Source: Qingrenia yutianensis (GTDB lineage Bacteria > Bacillota > Clostridia > UMGS1810). Taken from it: a DNA stretch of 64,000 nt. The translations under genes were made by a program, and so were the position numbers. The stretch lies in NCBI RefSeq assembly GCF_014385105.1, contig NZ_JACRTE010000002.1, positions 124,001 through 188,000 on the forward strand, written 5' to 3'. The notes below the pieces were generated by a model. That model did not search any database, was not told the DNA's origin, and was given only the letters and a program-made list of their open reading frames with translations. This document shows, piece by piece, positions 17,124 to 24,834 of this stretch. Numbering within the stretch: the first letter of the stretch is position 1; each line of letters starts with the position of its first letter.

Positions 17124-17340
17124 AGTTGTATTTTTACTTGACTTATTTTCTCACTCTGTGTTATACTCATCTTAGGGTTCCTCCCGTAGTAGATTTCTTT
17201 TTATTAAGGCTTTGACCCTGTGTTACATTCTAAGGGGATGAGCTCCTTTTTGTCAAACCTCATTTTTGTTACTTAACAGGAATGCTCCTATGTGTTTTTA
17301 TTATTGACTGACAGGTCAATCTTATTATAACACATAGAAG
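17124..17340 (-). mobile_element. Probable left-end non-coding region of the IS110 remnant
   Basis: Between the transposase start and the next genes lies about 215 nt without coding capacity. In intact IS110 elements this upstream end encodes the bridge RNA that guides recombination. Here it holds a nested foldback: CTATGTGTT...AACACATAG (about 17291-17338) enclosing ATTGAC...GTCAAT, and a CTCATC motif in inverted copies (near 17168 and 17238). Whether these are bridge-RNA loops cannot be shown without intact relatives. The element boundary near 17340 is approximate. Confidence 0.4.
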
Positions 17341-17370
17341 GATTTTTGTTCATCGGTTAACCTTTTTTGA

Positions 17371-17396
17371 ACCACGCGACTATCGCGTGGTTTTCT
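17371..17396. terminator. Hairpin with T run, 5' of the pyr operon terminator
   Basis: ACCACGCGA and TCGCGTGGT form a strong stem with a four-base loop (ACTA/CTA), followed on the plus strand by TTTTC. Best oriented for plus-strand transcripts coming from the IS remnant side. Confidence 0.65.
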
Positions 17397-17402
17397 TTAT
17401 AC

Positions 17403-17437
17403 AAAAAACCGAACCTTACAAATAAGGTTCGGTTTTT
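17403..17437 (-). terminator. Terminator of the pyr operon (bidirectional)
   Basis: AAAAAACCGAACCTTA pairs with TAAGGTTCGGTTTTT. It works in both directions and lies 28 nt beyond the last gene of the minus-strand pyr operon. Confidence 0.88.
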
Positions 17438-17464
17438 ACCGCACAATGAAATCTTATGCGAAAA

Positions 17465-18283
17465 TCATATCGGAAAATCCAAAAATTCGCCGTCCGAGAA
17501 ATATTTTACACTTGTAAATCCGCAATCCTCGGCAATTTTCACCGAATCGGCAAATTTATATCCGAGCGACGATATATCATCTCCGCCGCTGCCGATTATC
17601 ACACTTCCGCCGTAGTTTTTTACCGCCATAATAAGATTTTTATTCGGTGTAATTTCCCTTCGGACTTTTTCATACGCAAAATGCGGACTGATTTCAAAAA
17701 TCACACCTTTTTTAATAAGCGTTTCCATTGCCTCAATGGCTGGTATAAGATACCTCGAGTCGTCCTCGTCGAAATACTTATCGCCCTCGTTATACTTTGC
17801 CGCCAAGTCAAAATTTGCAATAATATCGAAATCGCACTTGCCGCACATTTTTATAACATTCTCGTAATATGCCTTGCAGTATTTATAAAAATTACCGCCG
17901 AAATGCTCTTTGACAAAGCGTACTACCGAATACTCCTCCTCGTCGGCACAAATACGCGCGCCGTCCTTTTCAACATATCCGACCGAACCGATTATATATT
18001 CATACGGCGAAAGGTCGGTTTCCGCCGAAAAATAATCATACTCACAGCCGAGGTAAATATCCATATACCCTTTCATTTCATTTTTAAGCGACAGCACACT
18101 TTCGATATAGCTTTTCTCATCCTCGCGCGCAAGAGAATTTCCCTTGTCGAAATCAATATATAACTGTTCGGAAAATCCGAGCGAGTCAAAACCTTTCAAA
18201 AGCGCGCTTGCGGCAAGCTCGCGCACGTTGAAATTACCGCCGCAAAAATTGGTATGAGTATGAAGATTTGTTCTGTATTCCAT
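17465..18283 (-). CDS. PHP-fold protein related to histidinol phosphatase, metal site degenerate
   Basis: A 272-residue relative of the HisJ/HisK-type PHP phosphatases. NLHTHTNFCGG keeps the first HxH pair and GCEYDYFS keeps the Glu. Compared with the intact paralogue at 26130-26897, the other ligands are lost: the His in GSVHY is Gly (GSVGY), the His in GHFDL is Asn (ANFDL), the DAH of SSDAHS is GGD (GSGGDD), and the His after GLVY is Gln (GFSEQL). The open frame is intact and has normal codon use, so it is probably expressed but may not be a phosphatase. It starts 3 nt after pyrI and ends the pyr operon, a context that does not suggest histidine synthesis. Confidence 0.75.
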   Translation of the reverse strand: MEYRTNLHTHTNFCGGNFNVRELAASALLKGFDSLGFSEQLYIDFDKGNSLAREDEKSYIESVLSLKNEMKGYMDIYLGCEYDYFSAETDLSPYEYIIGSVGYVEKDGARICADEEEYSVVRFVKEHFGGNFYKYCKAYYENVIKMCGKCDFDIIANFDLAAKYNEGDKYFDEDDSRYLIPAIEAMETLIKKGVIFEISPHFAYEKVRREITPNKNLIMAVKNYGGSVIIGSGGDDISSLGYKFADSVKIAEDCGFTSVKYFSDGEFLDFPI

Positions 18284-18286
18284 AAA

Positions 18287-18706
18287 TTAACGTTTCGCCT
18301 TACTTTCACAATAAATACATCTGTAAACCTTGTTTTCTCTGTCGGTAAGCTTGAAAATATGCTCAATTTCCTGCTCGGTGGTTGTTATGCACCTTGGGTT
18401 TTTGCACTTTATAACATTTTTCACCGTTTCGGGCAGTGTGAGGTGGCATTTTTTCACAAGCTTTTCGTCCTTGATGATATTAACAGTAATCCCCGGGTCG
18501 ATATATCCCAAAACGTCAAGATTAACGTCAATATCGTCGTCTATTTTTATAATATCTTTCTTTCCCATAAGACGGCTGTTTACATTTTTTATAATCGCAA
18601 CCGAACAGTCAAGCTCGCCGAGATTTAAAAATTTGTAAATTTCCATACTTTTGCCCGCCTTGATGTGGTCGAGCACAATGCCGTTTTTTATCGAATCAAT
18701 ATTCAT
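18287..18706 (-). CDS. pyrI: Aspartate carbamoyltransferase regulatory chain
   Basis: The non-catalytic chain that binds nucleotide effectors and holds PyrB trimers together in the ATCase complex. The 139-residue protein has the N-terminal allosteric domain (IKNGIVLDHI, GKKDIIKID) and the C-terminal zinc domain with four Cys: CKNPRC (around 101-106) and CIYC (around 131-134). It is slightly shorter than the E. coli chain (153). Its start is 3 nt after the pyrB stop, so both chains are co-translated. Confidence 0.95.
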   Translation of the reverse strand: MNIDSIKNGIVLDHIKAGKSMEIYKFLNLGELDCSVAIIKNVNSRLMGKKDIIKIDDDIDVNLDVLGYIDPGITVNIIKDEKLVKKCHLTLPETVKNVIKCKNPRCITTTEQEIEHIFKLTDRENKVYRCIYCESKAKR

Positions 18707-18709
18707 CTA

Positions 18710-19621
18710 TTACACCCCCAAAAGCTTTAAAATAAGCGCCATACGAATGTATTTTCCGTTGAGCGCCTGCTTAAAATAGCACGCGCGCGCATCGCTGTCA
18801 ACGTCGGTTGAAATCTCGTTTACCCTCGGCAAAGGGTGAAGTATGCACAAGTCGTTTTTCGCGTTTTTAAGCTTGTCAAGATTGAGAATATAGCTGTCTT
18901 TAAGACGTATATAATCTGCCTCGTTGAAAAACCTTTCGCGCTGAACCCTCGTCATATAGAGAATGTCAAGACTCGGCATTGCGCTCTCCAAGTCGCCCGT
19001 TTCAATGTATTCAATGTTCTTTTCCGCAAGCACACCCTGTTTGATATAGTCAGGAAGTGTCAGCTCGGGCGGAGAAATTAGCACAAATTTGATGTTTTTA
19101 TAACGCGACATTGCATTTATCAGCGAATGAACCGTTCTGCCGAATTTTAAGTCACCGCAGAAACCGACCGTGAGATTGTCAAGTCTGCCCTTTTCGCGCT
19201 TGATTGTGAGAAGGTCGGTAAGCGTCTGCGTCGGGTGGTTGTGTCCGCCGTCGCCTGCGTTTATAATGGGAACATCGCTTTTAAACGACGCAACCATAGG
19301 CGCGCCCTCTTTCGGGTGGCGCATTGCGATTATATCAGCATAACAGCTTACAACTTTAACAGTGTCCCCCACACTTTCGCCCTTTGACGCCGACGAAGAC
19401 GACGACTCGGAAAAACCGAGAACCGAACCGCCGAGCTCCAGCATTGCCGCCTCAAAACTCAAACGCGTACGCGTTGACGGCTCGAAAAACAGAGTCGCAA
19501 GCTTTTTGCGTTTGCATTTTTCCGCGTAATTGTCGGGGTTTTTAATAATATCGTTTGCCGTGTCGATAAGAGCGTCAATTTCACTTTCGGTTAAATCCAG
19601 AATATCTATAAGATTGTTCAT
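18710..19621 (-). CDS. pyrB: Aspartate carbamoyltransferase catalytic chain
   Basis: Condenses carbamoyl phosphate with aspartate, the committed step of pyrimidine synthesis. The 303-residue protein shows the carbamoyl-phosphate loop FEPSTRTRLSFE near residue 48, HPTQTLTDLLT near 128, and the aspartate-side TRVQRERF near 225, plus HPLPRVNEI near the C terminus. It is followed by pyrI, so the enzyme should be an allosteric PyrB-PyrI holoenzyme. Carbamoyl phosphate would come from CarA and CarB encoded at 44-49 kb. Confidence 0.96.
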   Translation of the reverse strand: MNNLIDILDLTESEIDALIDTANDIIKNPDNYAEKCKRKKLATLFFEPSTRTRLSFEAAMLELGGSVLGFSESSSSSASKGESVGDTVKVVSCYADIIAMRHPKEGAPMVASFKSDVPIINAGDGGHNHPTQTLTDLLTIKREKGRLDNLTVGFCGDLKFGRTVHSLINAMSRYKNIKFVLISPPELTLPDYIKQGVLAEKNIEYIETGDLESAMPSLDILYMTRVQRERFFNEADYIRLKDSYILNLDKLKNAKNDLCILHPLPRVNEISTDVDSDARACYFKQALNGKYIRMALILKLLGV

Positions 19622-19636
19622 TTTACATTGCCCCCT

Positions 19637-20269
19637 TTATCGGTTTATCCAGCTTTCGTCGCTCGGATTGTTGCGAAAATCTATAATTCTTTTTATATCG
19701 CTTTCCTTGATGTATCCCTCGTCGGCGGCAACAGACGCGATTGCGTCGAGATTTGTAAGGCTGACATTTTTAACATCCGCATCGGCAAGACGTTTTATTC
19801 CCTTTTCCATACCGTATGTGAATATGCTCACAATGCCGAGAACGTCCGCGCCGGCATTTCTCAAAACGTCTACAACCTCCAAAACACTTCCGCCCGTAGA
19901 GATTAAATCTTCAATGACAACAACCTTTGCGCCCTTTTCGAGTTTTCCCTCAATCTGATTGTTTCGTCCGTGATCTTTTGCGCCCGAACGGACATATCCC
20001 ATAGGAAGACCCAGAATTTCAGCGCTTATCGCGGCGTGCGCTATGCCTGCCGTGCTTGTGCCCATAAGAACCTCGCAGTCGGGATAGTTTTTCTTAACCG
20101 TTTCCGCGATTGCGTTTTCAACCGTTTTTCTCACGTCGGGATATGACAAAATAAGTCTGTTGTCGCAGTAAATCGGGCTTTTTATACCGCTCGCCCAAGT
20201 GAAAGGCTCGTCGGGACGAAAGAAAACCGCGCCGATTTTAAGCAGATTTTTTGCAATGATTTTTTCCAT
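19637..20269 (-). CDS. pyrE: Orotate phosphoribosyltransferase
   Basis: Joins orotate to PRPP to give OMP. The 210-residue protein has the type I PRTase PRPP loop VVVIEDLISTGGS (about residues 116-128) and the LMGTSTAGIAHA segment of the active site. It lies 15 nt before pyrB and 27 nt after pyrF in the operon. Confidence 0.95.
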   Translation of the reverse strand: MEKIIAKNLLKIGAVFFRPDEPFTWASGIKSPIYCDNRLILSYPDVRKTVENAIAETVKKNYPDCEVLMGTSTAGIAHAAISAEILGLPMGYVRSGAKDHGRNNQIEGKLEKGAKVVVIEDLISTGGSVLEVVDVLRNAGADVLGIVSIFTYGMEKGIKRLADADVKNVSLTNLDAIASVAADEGYIKESDIKRIIDFRNNPSDESWINR

Positions 20270-20296
20270 TGTAACTCTCCTTGTTCTTTTAAAAAT

Positions 20297-20998
20297 TTAT
20301 TCTCCCAAAAATTCTTTTTTGCATCTTCTGTAAGCTTTGACAGGGTCGTCAGCCTGTGTTACGGGACGTCCCACAACAATGAAATCCGAGCCGAGTTTTG
20401 CCGCATCGGACGGTGTGGTGACGCGCACCTGGTCGCCCTTTTCGCCGTCCGCAAAGCGCACTCCGGGTGTTACGGTGATAAAATCTTTACCGCAAGTATC
20501 CTTAACCTTTCCTGCCTCAAGGGGCGAGCACACAACGCCGTCCAGTTTTGCGTCGACGGCGCACTTTGCATAGTGCATAACAACCTTGTCAATAGGCTCG
20601 TTTATAAGAAGGTCGCTTTTCATTCGTTCCTCGCTTGTGGAGGTAAGCTGTGTTACCGCAATAAGATACGGACGTGTTCCGTCGGGGCGCGTAAGACCCT
20701 TTATTGCCGCCTCCATCATAGCAACCGTGCCGAACGCGTGAAGATTTGTCATATCGACGTCAAGATGCGACAAAACACGCATTGCCTTTTCCACAGTGTT
20801 CGGAATATCGCAAAGCTTTAAATCGAGAAAAATTTTGTGTCCGCGCTCTTTTATTTCCCTCACAATTTCGGGTCCCTCCGCATAAAAAAGCTCCATTCCC
20901 ACTTTTAAATACGGTTTTTCGTCCTTGAATTTGTCCAAAAATTCAAAAAGCTCGTCTTTCGTGCCAAAATCGCACGCAATTATAACGTCTTTAGCCAT
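20297..20998 (-). CDS. pyrF: Orotidine 5'-phosphate decarboxylase
   Basis: Decarboxylates OMP to UMP. The 233-residue protein has the KVGMELF motif, the catalytic D-x-K-x-x-D signature in LDLKLCDIPNT, and the phosphate-binding VTPGVRF and VVGRPVTQA segments near the C terminus. The ATG at 20998 (MAKDVI) has GGAGGT seven nt upstream and overlaps the end of pyrD by 8 nt; the upstream in-frame GTG at 21007 is less likely. Confidence 0.95.
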   Translation of the reverse strand: MAKDVIIACDFGTKDELFEFLDKFKDEKPYLKVGMELFYAEGPEIVREIKERGHKIFLDLKLCDIPNTVEKAMRVLSHLDVDMTNLHAFGTVAMMEAAIKGLTRPDGTRPYLIAVTQLTSTSEERMKSDLLINEPIDKVVMHYAKCAVDAKLDGVVCSPLEAGKVKDTCGKDFITVTPGVRFADGEKGDQVRVTTPSDAAKLGSDFIVVGRPVTQADDPVKAYRRCKKEFLGE

Positions 20999-21908
20999 TG
21001 TGTGCACCTCCGATAATATCGCTTAATTTTTCTATATTATATTTTTTCATTATTTTAGGCAAATCGTTTATAATGTCACGGCAGGCATACGGATTTACAA
21101 GGTTTGCCGCGCCGATTTGAACCGCGCTTGCGCCTGCGAGCATCATTTCGGCAACGTCTTTCGCGCTTGATATTCCGCCCATTCCGATAATCGGGATTTT
21201 CACTGTGTCAAACACCTCGTACACCATTCTCACCGCGACGGGGAAAATTGCACTTCCCGAAAATCCGCCCATTTTGTTTGCAACAACGCATTTGCGCGTT
21301 TTTACGTCAATTCTCATACCCATAAGCGTATTTATAAGGCTTATGCCGTCCGCACCTGCGTCCTCGCACGCTTTTGCGATTTTCTTTATATCGGTGACGT
21401 TGGGCGAAAGCTTCATATAAACAGGCTTGTCCGTGACGCTCTTTACCGCTTTTGTCACCTCGTACGCGCTTTTTTCGTCTGTTCCGAAGCTCATACCGCC
21501 GTTGTGAACGTTTGGACAGCTTATATTGACCTCAATTATGCCGACCTGTTTTTCGCCGTTCATGCGCTCGGCAAGATATTTGTATTCGTCGAGCGAAAAA
21601 CCGCTGATGTTTGCTATGACTTTCTTTTTAAAGCACTTCTTGATTTTTGGCATTTCCTCCGAAATAACCTTGTCAATGCCGGGGTTCTGAAGTCCTACGG
21701 AGTTTATCATACCTCCCGTACATTCCGCAATGCGCGGTGTCGGATTTCCGAAACGTTCTTCGCGCGTTGTACCCTTAAACGAGAACGAACCCAAAATGTT
21801 TATATCGTAAAGATTAGCAAATTCATATCCGTAGCCGAACGTACCGCTCGCCGGTATAATCGGGTTATCGAGCGTCAAGCCCGACAGAGAAACACGTGTG
21901 TCTACCAT
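20991..21908 (-). CDS. pyrD: Dihydroorotate dehydrogenase, type B catalytic subunit
   Basis: Oxidises dihydroorotate to orotate with FMN. The 305-residue protein shows PASGTFGYG near the N terminus, NSVGLQNPG, the NISCPNVHNGG motif with the catalytic Cys of the class 1B family, and the FMN-phosphate GMGGISSAKD near residue 240. The neighbouring pyrK supplies the iron-sulfur/FAD subunit, so the enzyme is the NAD-dependent heterotetramer typical of Firmicutes. Start overlaps pyrK's end. Confidence 0.96.
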   Translation of the reverse strand: MVDTRVSLSGLTLDNPIIPASGTFGYGYEFANLYDINILGSFSFKGTTREERFGNPTPRIAECTGGMINSVGLQNPGIDKVISEEMPKIKKCFKKKVIANISGFSLDEYKYLAERMNGEKQVGIIEVNISCPNVHNGGMSFGTDEKSAYEVTKAVKSVTDKPVYMKLSPNVTDIKKIAKACEDAGADGISLINTLMGMRIDVKTRKCVVANKMGGFSGSAIFPVAVRMVYEVFDTVKIPIIGMGGISSAKDVAEMMLAGASAVQIGAANLVNPYACRDIINDLPKIMKKYNIEKLSDIIGGAHNG

Positions 21909-22633
21909 ATTATTTCCTCCTTTTCAAGCACGGGACCGTCCTTGCAAATTCGTTTTGCGCCGTATTTTGTTTTGCACGAGCACCCCATACACGCGCCGAA
22001 ACCGCAGCCCATTCTTTCCTCAAAGCTCAGCTGACCGCTCGTTTTCGACTCATTGCAGACCGCCTTGAGCATAGGCTCGGGTCCGCACGCAAAAAAATAG
22101 GAATATGTTTTAATCTCTTTCAGCGCGTCGGTGACAAAGCCTTTTTTACCGAAGCTTCCGTCCGCTGTGGTGACAATTGTTTTTACACCCAGTTTTTCAA
22201 ATTTATCGGCATAAAACACCTCGTCTTTTGTGTTAAATCCAAGAATTACAACGGGATTTCTGCCGATTTCCAAAAGTTTTTTGCACAGCATATACATAGG
22301 CGGAACGCCGACACCTCCGCCGATTATAACGCTGTTTTCGCCCTTTGATATATCGTAGCCGTTGCCGAGCGGAAGAAGAATATCGAGCGAATTTCCGTGC
22401 GATAATTCCGACATTTTTTCCGTTCCCTCGCCCACAACCTTGTAAACCAGCGTAAGGCTTTTTCCGTCGGTATCGCAAACCGAAATCGGACGGCGCAAAT
22501 ACAATCCGTCAAGCTTGATGTTTACAAACTGCCCGGGTTTTGAAATCTCCGACGCGTCGCCGAAAAGCGTCATTTCGTAGACGTTTTTTGCAATTTTTCT
22601 GTTGCTTTCAATCATAAAAATTTCGCGTTTCAT
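21902..22633 (-). CDS. pyrK: Dihydroorotate dehydrogenase electron-transfer subunit
   Basis: Carries electrons from PyrD to NAD. The 243-residue protein has a ferredoxin-reductase-like FAD domain (LRRPISVCD motif near residue 50), an NAD-binding domain (IIGGGVGVPPM) and a C-terminal [2Fe-2S] site formed by four Cys in CGFGACMGCSC followed by CKDGP. It overlaps pyrC by an ATGA junction at 22630-22633. A second Met at residue 7 is a possible alternative start. Confidence 0.95.
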   Translation of the reverse strand: MKREIFMIESNRKIAKNVYEMTLFGDASEISKPGQFVNIKLDGLYLRRPISVCDTDGKSLTLVYKVVGEGTEKMSELSHGNSLDILLPLGNGYDISKGENSVIIGGGVGVPPMYMLCKKLLEIGRNPVVILGFNTKDEVFYADKFEKLGVKTIVTTADGSFGKKGFVTDALKEIKTYSYFFACGPEPMLKAVCNESKTSGQLSFEERMGCGFGACMGCSCKTKYGAKRICKDGPVLEKEEIIW

Positions 22634-23904
22634 TTATCTGCTCCCCTTAGTCTATCTGCTCCCTTTATCCAAGCCGTCTTTCCGTTTGCAGCGGTAAGAA
22701 CGCACTCGCCGAAAACATTATCGCCGTCAAACGGCGTTGCTTTTCCTTTTGACAGGAAATTTTCCGAATTTATTTTGTATTCTTTATCAAGGTCAAACAC
22801 CGTGAAACAATCGTCCGACTGCGCGATGTTAAACCTCTTTTTCGGATTTTCATACATAAGCTTTATCAAAAAATCAAGCGGAAAAATTCCCGTTTTCACA
22901 AAGTTTGTATACATAAGCGGAAAAGCGGTTTCAATGCCCGAAATTCCCATAAGCGATTTTTCAAGACCGCGGTTTTTTTCGTCAAAACCGTGCGGTGCGT
23001 GGTCGGTGGCAATCATATCTACCGTGCCGTCCAAAATCCCCTCAATAAGCGCCTCTTTGTCCGAAATATCACGGATAGGCGGATTCATTTTAAACCGTCC
23101 TTCGTCCTTTAAACACATATCGTCCAAAAGAAGATAATGCGGTGCGGTTTCGCACGACACGTCAAGCCCCTCTTTTTTCGCGTTTCGCAAAAGTTCTACG
23201 CTCTCTTTGCACGAAATATGGCAGACGTGATATTTGCACCCCGTCTTTCTCACCAGCTCCAAATCGCGCTTTATCGGCAAATATTCGCTCTCGGACGAAA
23301 TGCCCCTGTGACCGTTAATTTCGGCATATTTTCCTTTATGAATATATCCGCCGTTTAAAAGCGAATTATCCTCGCAGTGCGCGGATATGATTTTTCCGCA
23401 CTTTTTCGCGGTAAGCATTGCCTGCTCCATAATTTCGGCACTCTGCACGCCCTTGCCGTCGTCCGAAAAGCCGATTACATAATCTTTCATTTTTTCCATT
23501 TCGCTCAAAACTTCGCCGTTTTCGCCCATTGTCACCGCGCCGTAGGGAATGACGTTAATCACAGCGTCTTTTTTTATAATTTTGCGCTCAATGTTAAGAT
23601 TTTCGAGCGTGTCGGGCACGGGATTTAGATTAGGCATAGCGCAAACCGTTGTGTATCCGCCCCTCGCCGAGGCGGAGGTACCCGTTTTTATGCTTTCTTT
23701 ATAAAAAAAACCCGGTTCTCGAAGATGCACGTGAACATCAATGAAACCGGGAAAAATATATAAATTATTCATTTTTGACAAATCATTTAAAAAAACACCT
23801 ATTCCGTCAAGACCGGCAACATTATCAAAAACAGAATTTCTGATTTCAAAATCACACTTTTCAAAACCGCCGTTTTTAAAGATATTTGCCCTCTTAAGTA
23901 TCAT
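22630..23904 (-). CDS. pyrC: Dihydroorotase
   Basis: Cyclises carbamoyl aspartate to dihydroorotate. The 424-residue zinc amidohydrolase has DVHVHLREPGF (metal HxH, near residue 58), HCEDN, HVCHIS and the late ATDHAPHG motif with the catalytic Asp. It is the first gene of the pyr operon, with GGAGGTT 9 nt before its ATG and a consensus promoter 36 nt upstream of the start. Confidence 0.96.
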   Translation of the reverse strand: MILKRANIFKNGGFEKCDFEIRNSVFDNVAGLDGIGVFLNDLSKMNNLYIFPGFIDVHVHLREPGFFYKESIKTGTSASARGGYTTVCAMPNLNPVPDTLENLNIERKIIKKDAVINVIPYGAVTMGENGEVLSEMEKMKDYVIGFSDDGKGVQSAEIMEQAMLTAKKCGKIISAHCEDNSLLNGGYIHKGKYAEINGHRGISSESEYLPIKRDLELVRKTGCKYHVCHISCKESVELLRNAKKEGLDVSCETAPHYLLLDDMCLKDEGRFKMNPPIRDISDKEALIEGILDGTVDMIATDHAPHGFDEKNRGLEKSLMGISGIETAFPLMYTNFVKTGIFPLDFLIKLMYENPKKRFNIAQSDDCFTVFDLDKEYKINSENFLSKGKATPFDGDNVFGECVLTAANGKTAWIKGADRLRGADK

Positions 23905-23939
23905 AAGCTGTATAACCTCCGAAACATCGTAGTAAATAT

Positions 23940-23968
23940 ATTATACAAAATTTTTATATTTTTGTCAA
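23940..23968 (-). promoter_or_regulatory. Promoter of the pyr operon
   Basis: On the minus strand: TTGACA (23968-23963), 17 bp, TATAAT (23945-23940). The leader before pyrC is only about 30 nt, leaving no room for a PyrR-type attenuator. Confidence 0.88.
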
Positions 23969-23980
23969 CAATAAACGCAT

Positions 23981-24016
23981 AAAAAATGCTTTGAGTTTTC
24001 ACCCAAAGCATTTTTT
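23981..24016 (-). terminator. Terminator of the SDR operon (bidirectional)
   Basis: AAAAAATGCTTTG (23981-23993) pairs with CAAAGCATTTTTT (24004-24016). It separates the SDR gene from the pyr promoter. Confidence 0.88.
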
Positions 24017-24021
24017 CGTTA

Positions 24022-24822
24022 TCAGTCCATATTTTTCCTTTTAAGTTCGTTCAAAATCTGCGGATAAAGCTGGCAGGTCATACCGCCGTCAACCGTGATT
24101 TCGGTTCCCGTAACGTTTTTAGCCTCGTCACTGCCGAGATACCACGCCGCGTTTGCAATATCCTCAAAATCCGAAATATCGCCGATAGGTGTAAGCGTTC
24201 CGTCCACAATTCTCTTGTCGCCCATTCCAACCCAGCGGTCGGTTTTTATTGTGCCCGGCAAAACAACGTTGCTTCGTATGCCGTACTGACCCAAATCAAC
24301 CGCAAGCGCTCTCGACATTGCATTTATACCGCCTTTCGACGTGCTGTATGCAACTCTGTTCGGTATAGCGCGGTATGCGGTGTTTGAGCTGATAAACACT
24401 ATCGCGCCTTTGTGATGCTCTTTCATTCGCAAAGCCGCCTGACGGATTATCATAAAATTCCAAACCAGATTTGTTTCAAAAACGCGCTGAAATTCTTCGA
24501 TAGAGCACTCAAACATCGGCATACCCTTTGCCGGGTCGTTGCCGAAACCCATATCGGCCGAGTTTAAGCAAACCGTTTCAACAAAAAGTCCGTTTTTGTC
24601 AATGTCCGAAAAAATGTCTTTAACTCTCTGTTCGTCGCGAATATCAAGCGCATAGCCGTAACCTTTAACTCCATACTTTTCGGCAACTTTTTCTGCCGCC
24701 TCACTTGCTCTCTCACCGCTTCTGCTTGTAATAACAACGTTGTAACCCTCTTTTGCAAATCTCTCCGCAATCGCAAGACCGCTTCCGACGGTTCCGCCTG
24801 TTACAAATACTGCTCTCTCCAT
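24022..24822 (-). CDS. Short-chain dehydrogenase/reductase
   Basis: A 266-residue NAD(P)-dependent oxidoreductase of the classical SDR type. The cofactor loop is present as TGGTVGSGLAIA (slightly unusual: TGGTxGxG rather than TGxxxGxG), the active-site Ser is in VFISSNTA, and the catalytic Tyr and Lys are in YSTSKGG; PGTIKT follows. The C terminus has the TVDGGMT motif. It starts 12 nt after an enolase-superfamily dehydratase, so the pair probably oxidises or reduces a sugar or sugar acid. Substrate not identifiable. The motif NSADM replaces the common NNAG. Confidence 0.88.
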   Translation of the reverse strand: MERAVFVTGGTVGSGLAIAERFAKEGYNVVITSRSGERASEAAEKVAEKYGVKGYGYALDIRDEQRVKDIFSDIDKNGLFVETVCLNSADMGFGNDPAKGMPMFECSIEEFQRVFETNLVWNFMIIRQAALRMKEHHKGAIVFISSNTAYRAIPNRVAYSTSKGGINAMSRALAVDLGQYGIRSNVVLPGTIKTDRWVGMGDKRIVDGTLTPIGDISDFEDIANAAWYLGSDEAKNVTGTEITVDGGMTCQLYPQILNELKRKNMD

Positions 24823-24834
24823 ATTTTTTCACTC

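Noticed and set aside
17124..17464. A gene in the gap between the IS110 remnant and the PHP gene
   Set aside because: Only hairpins, terminators and AT-rich sequence are present; the plus-strand frames here are antisense to the PHP gene or very short.
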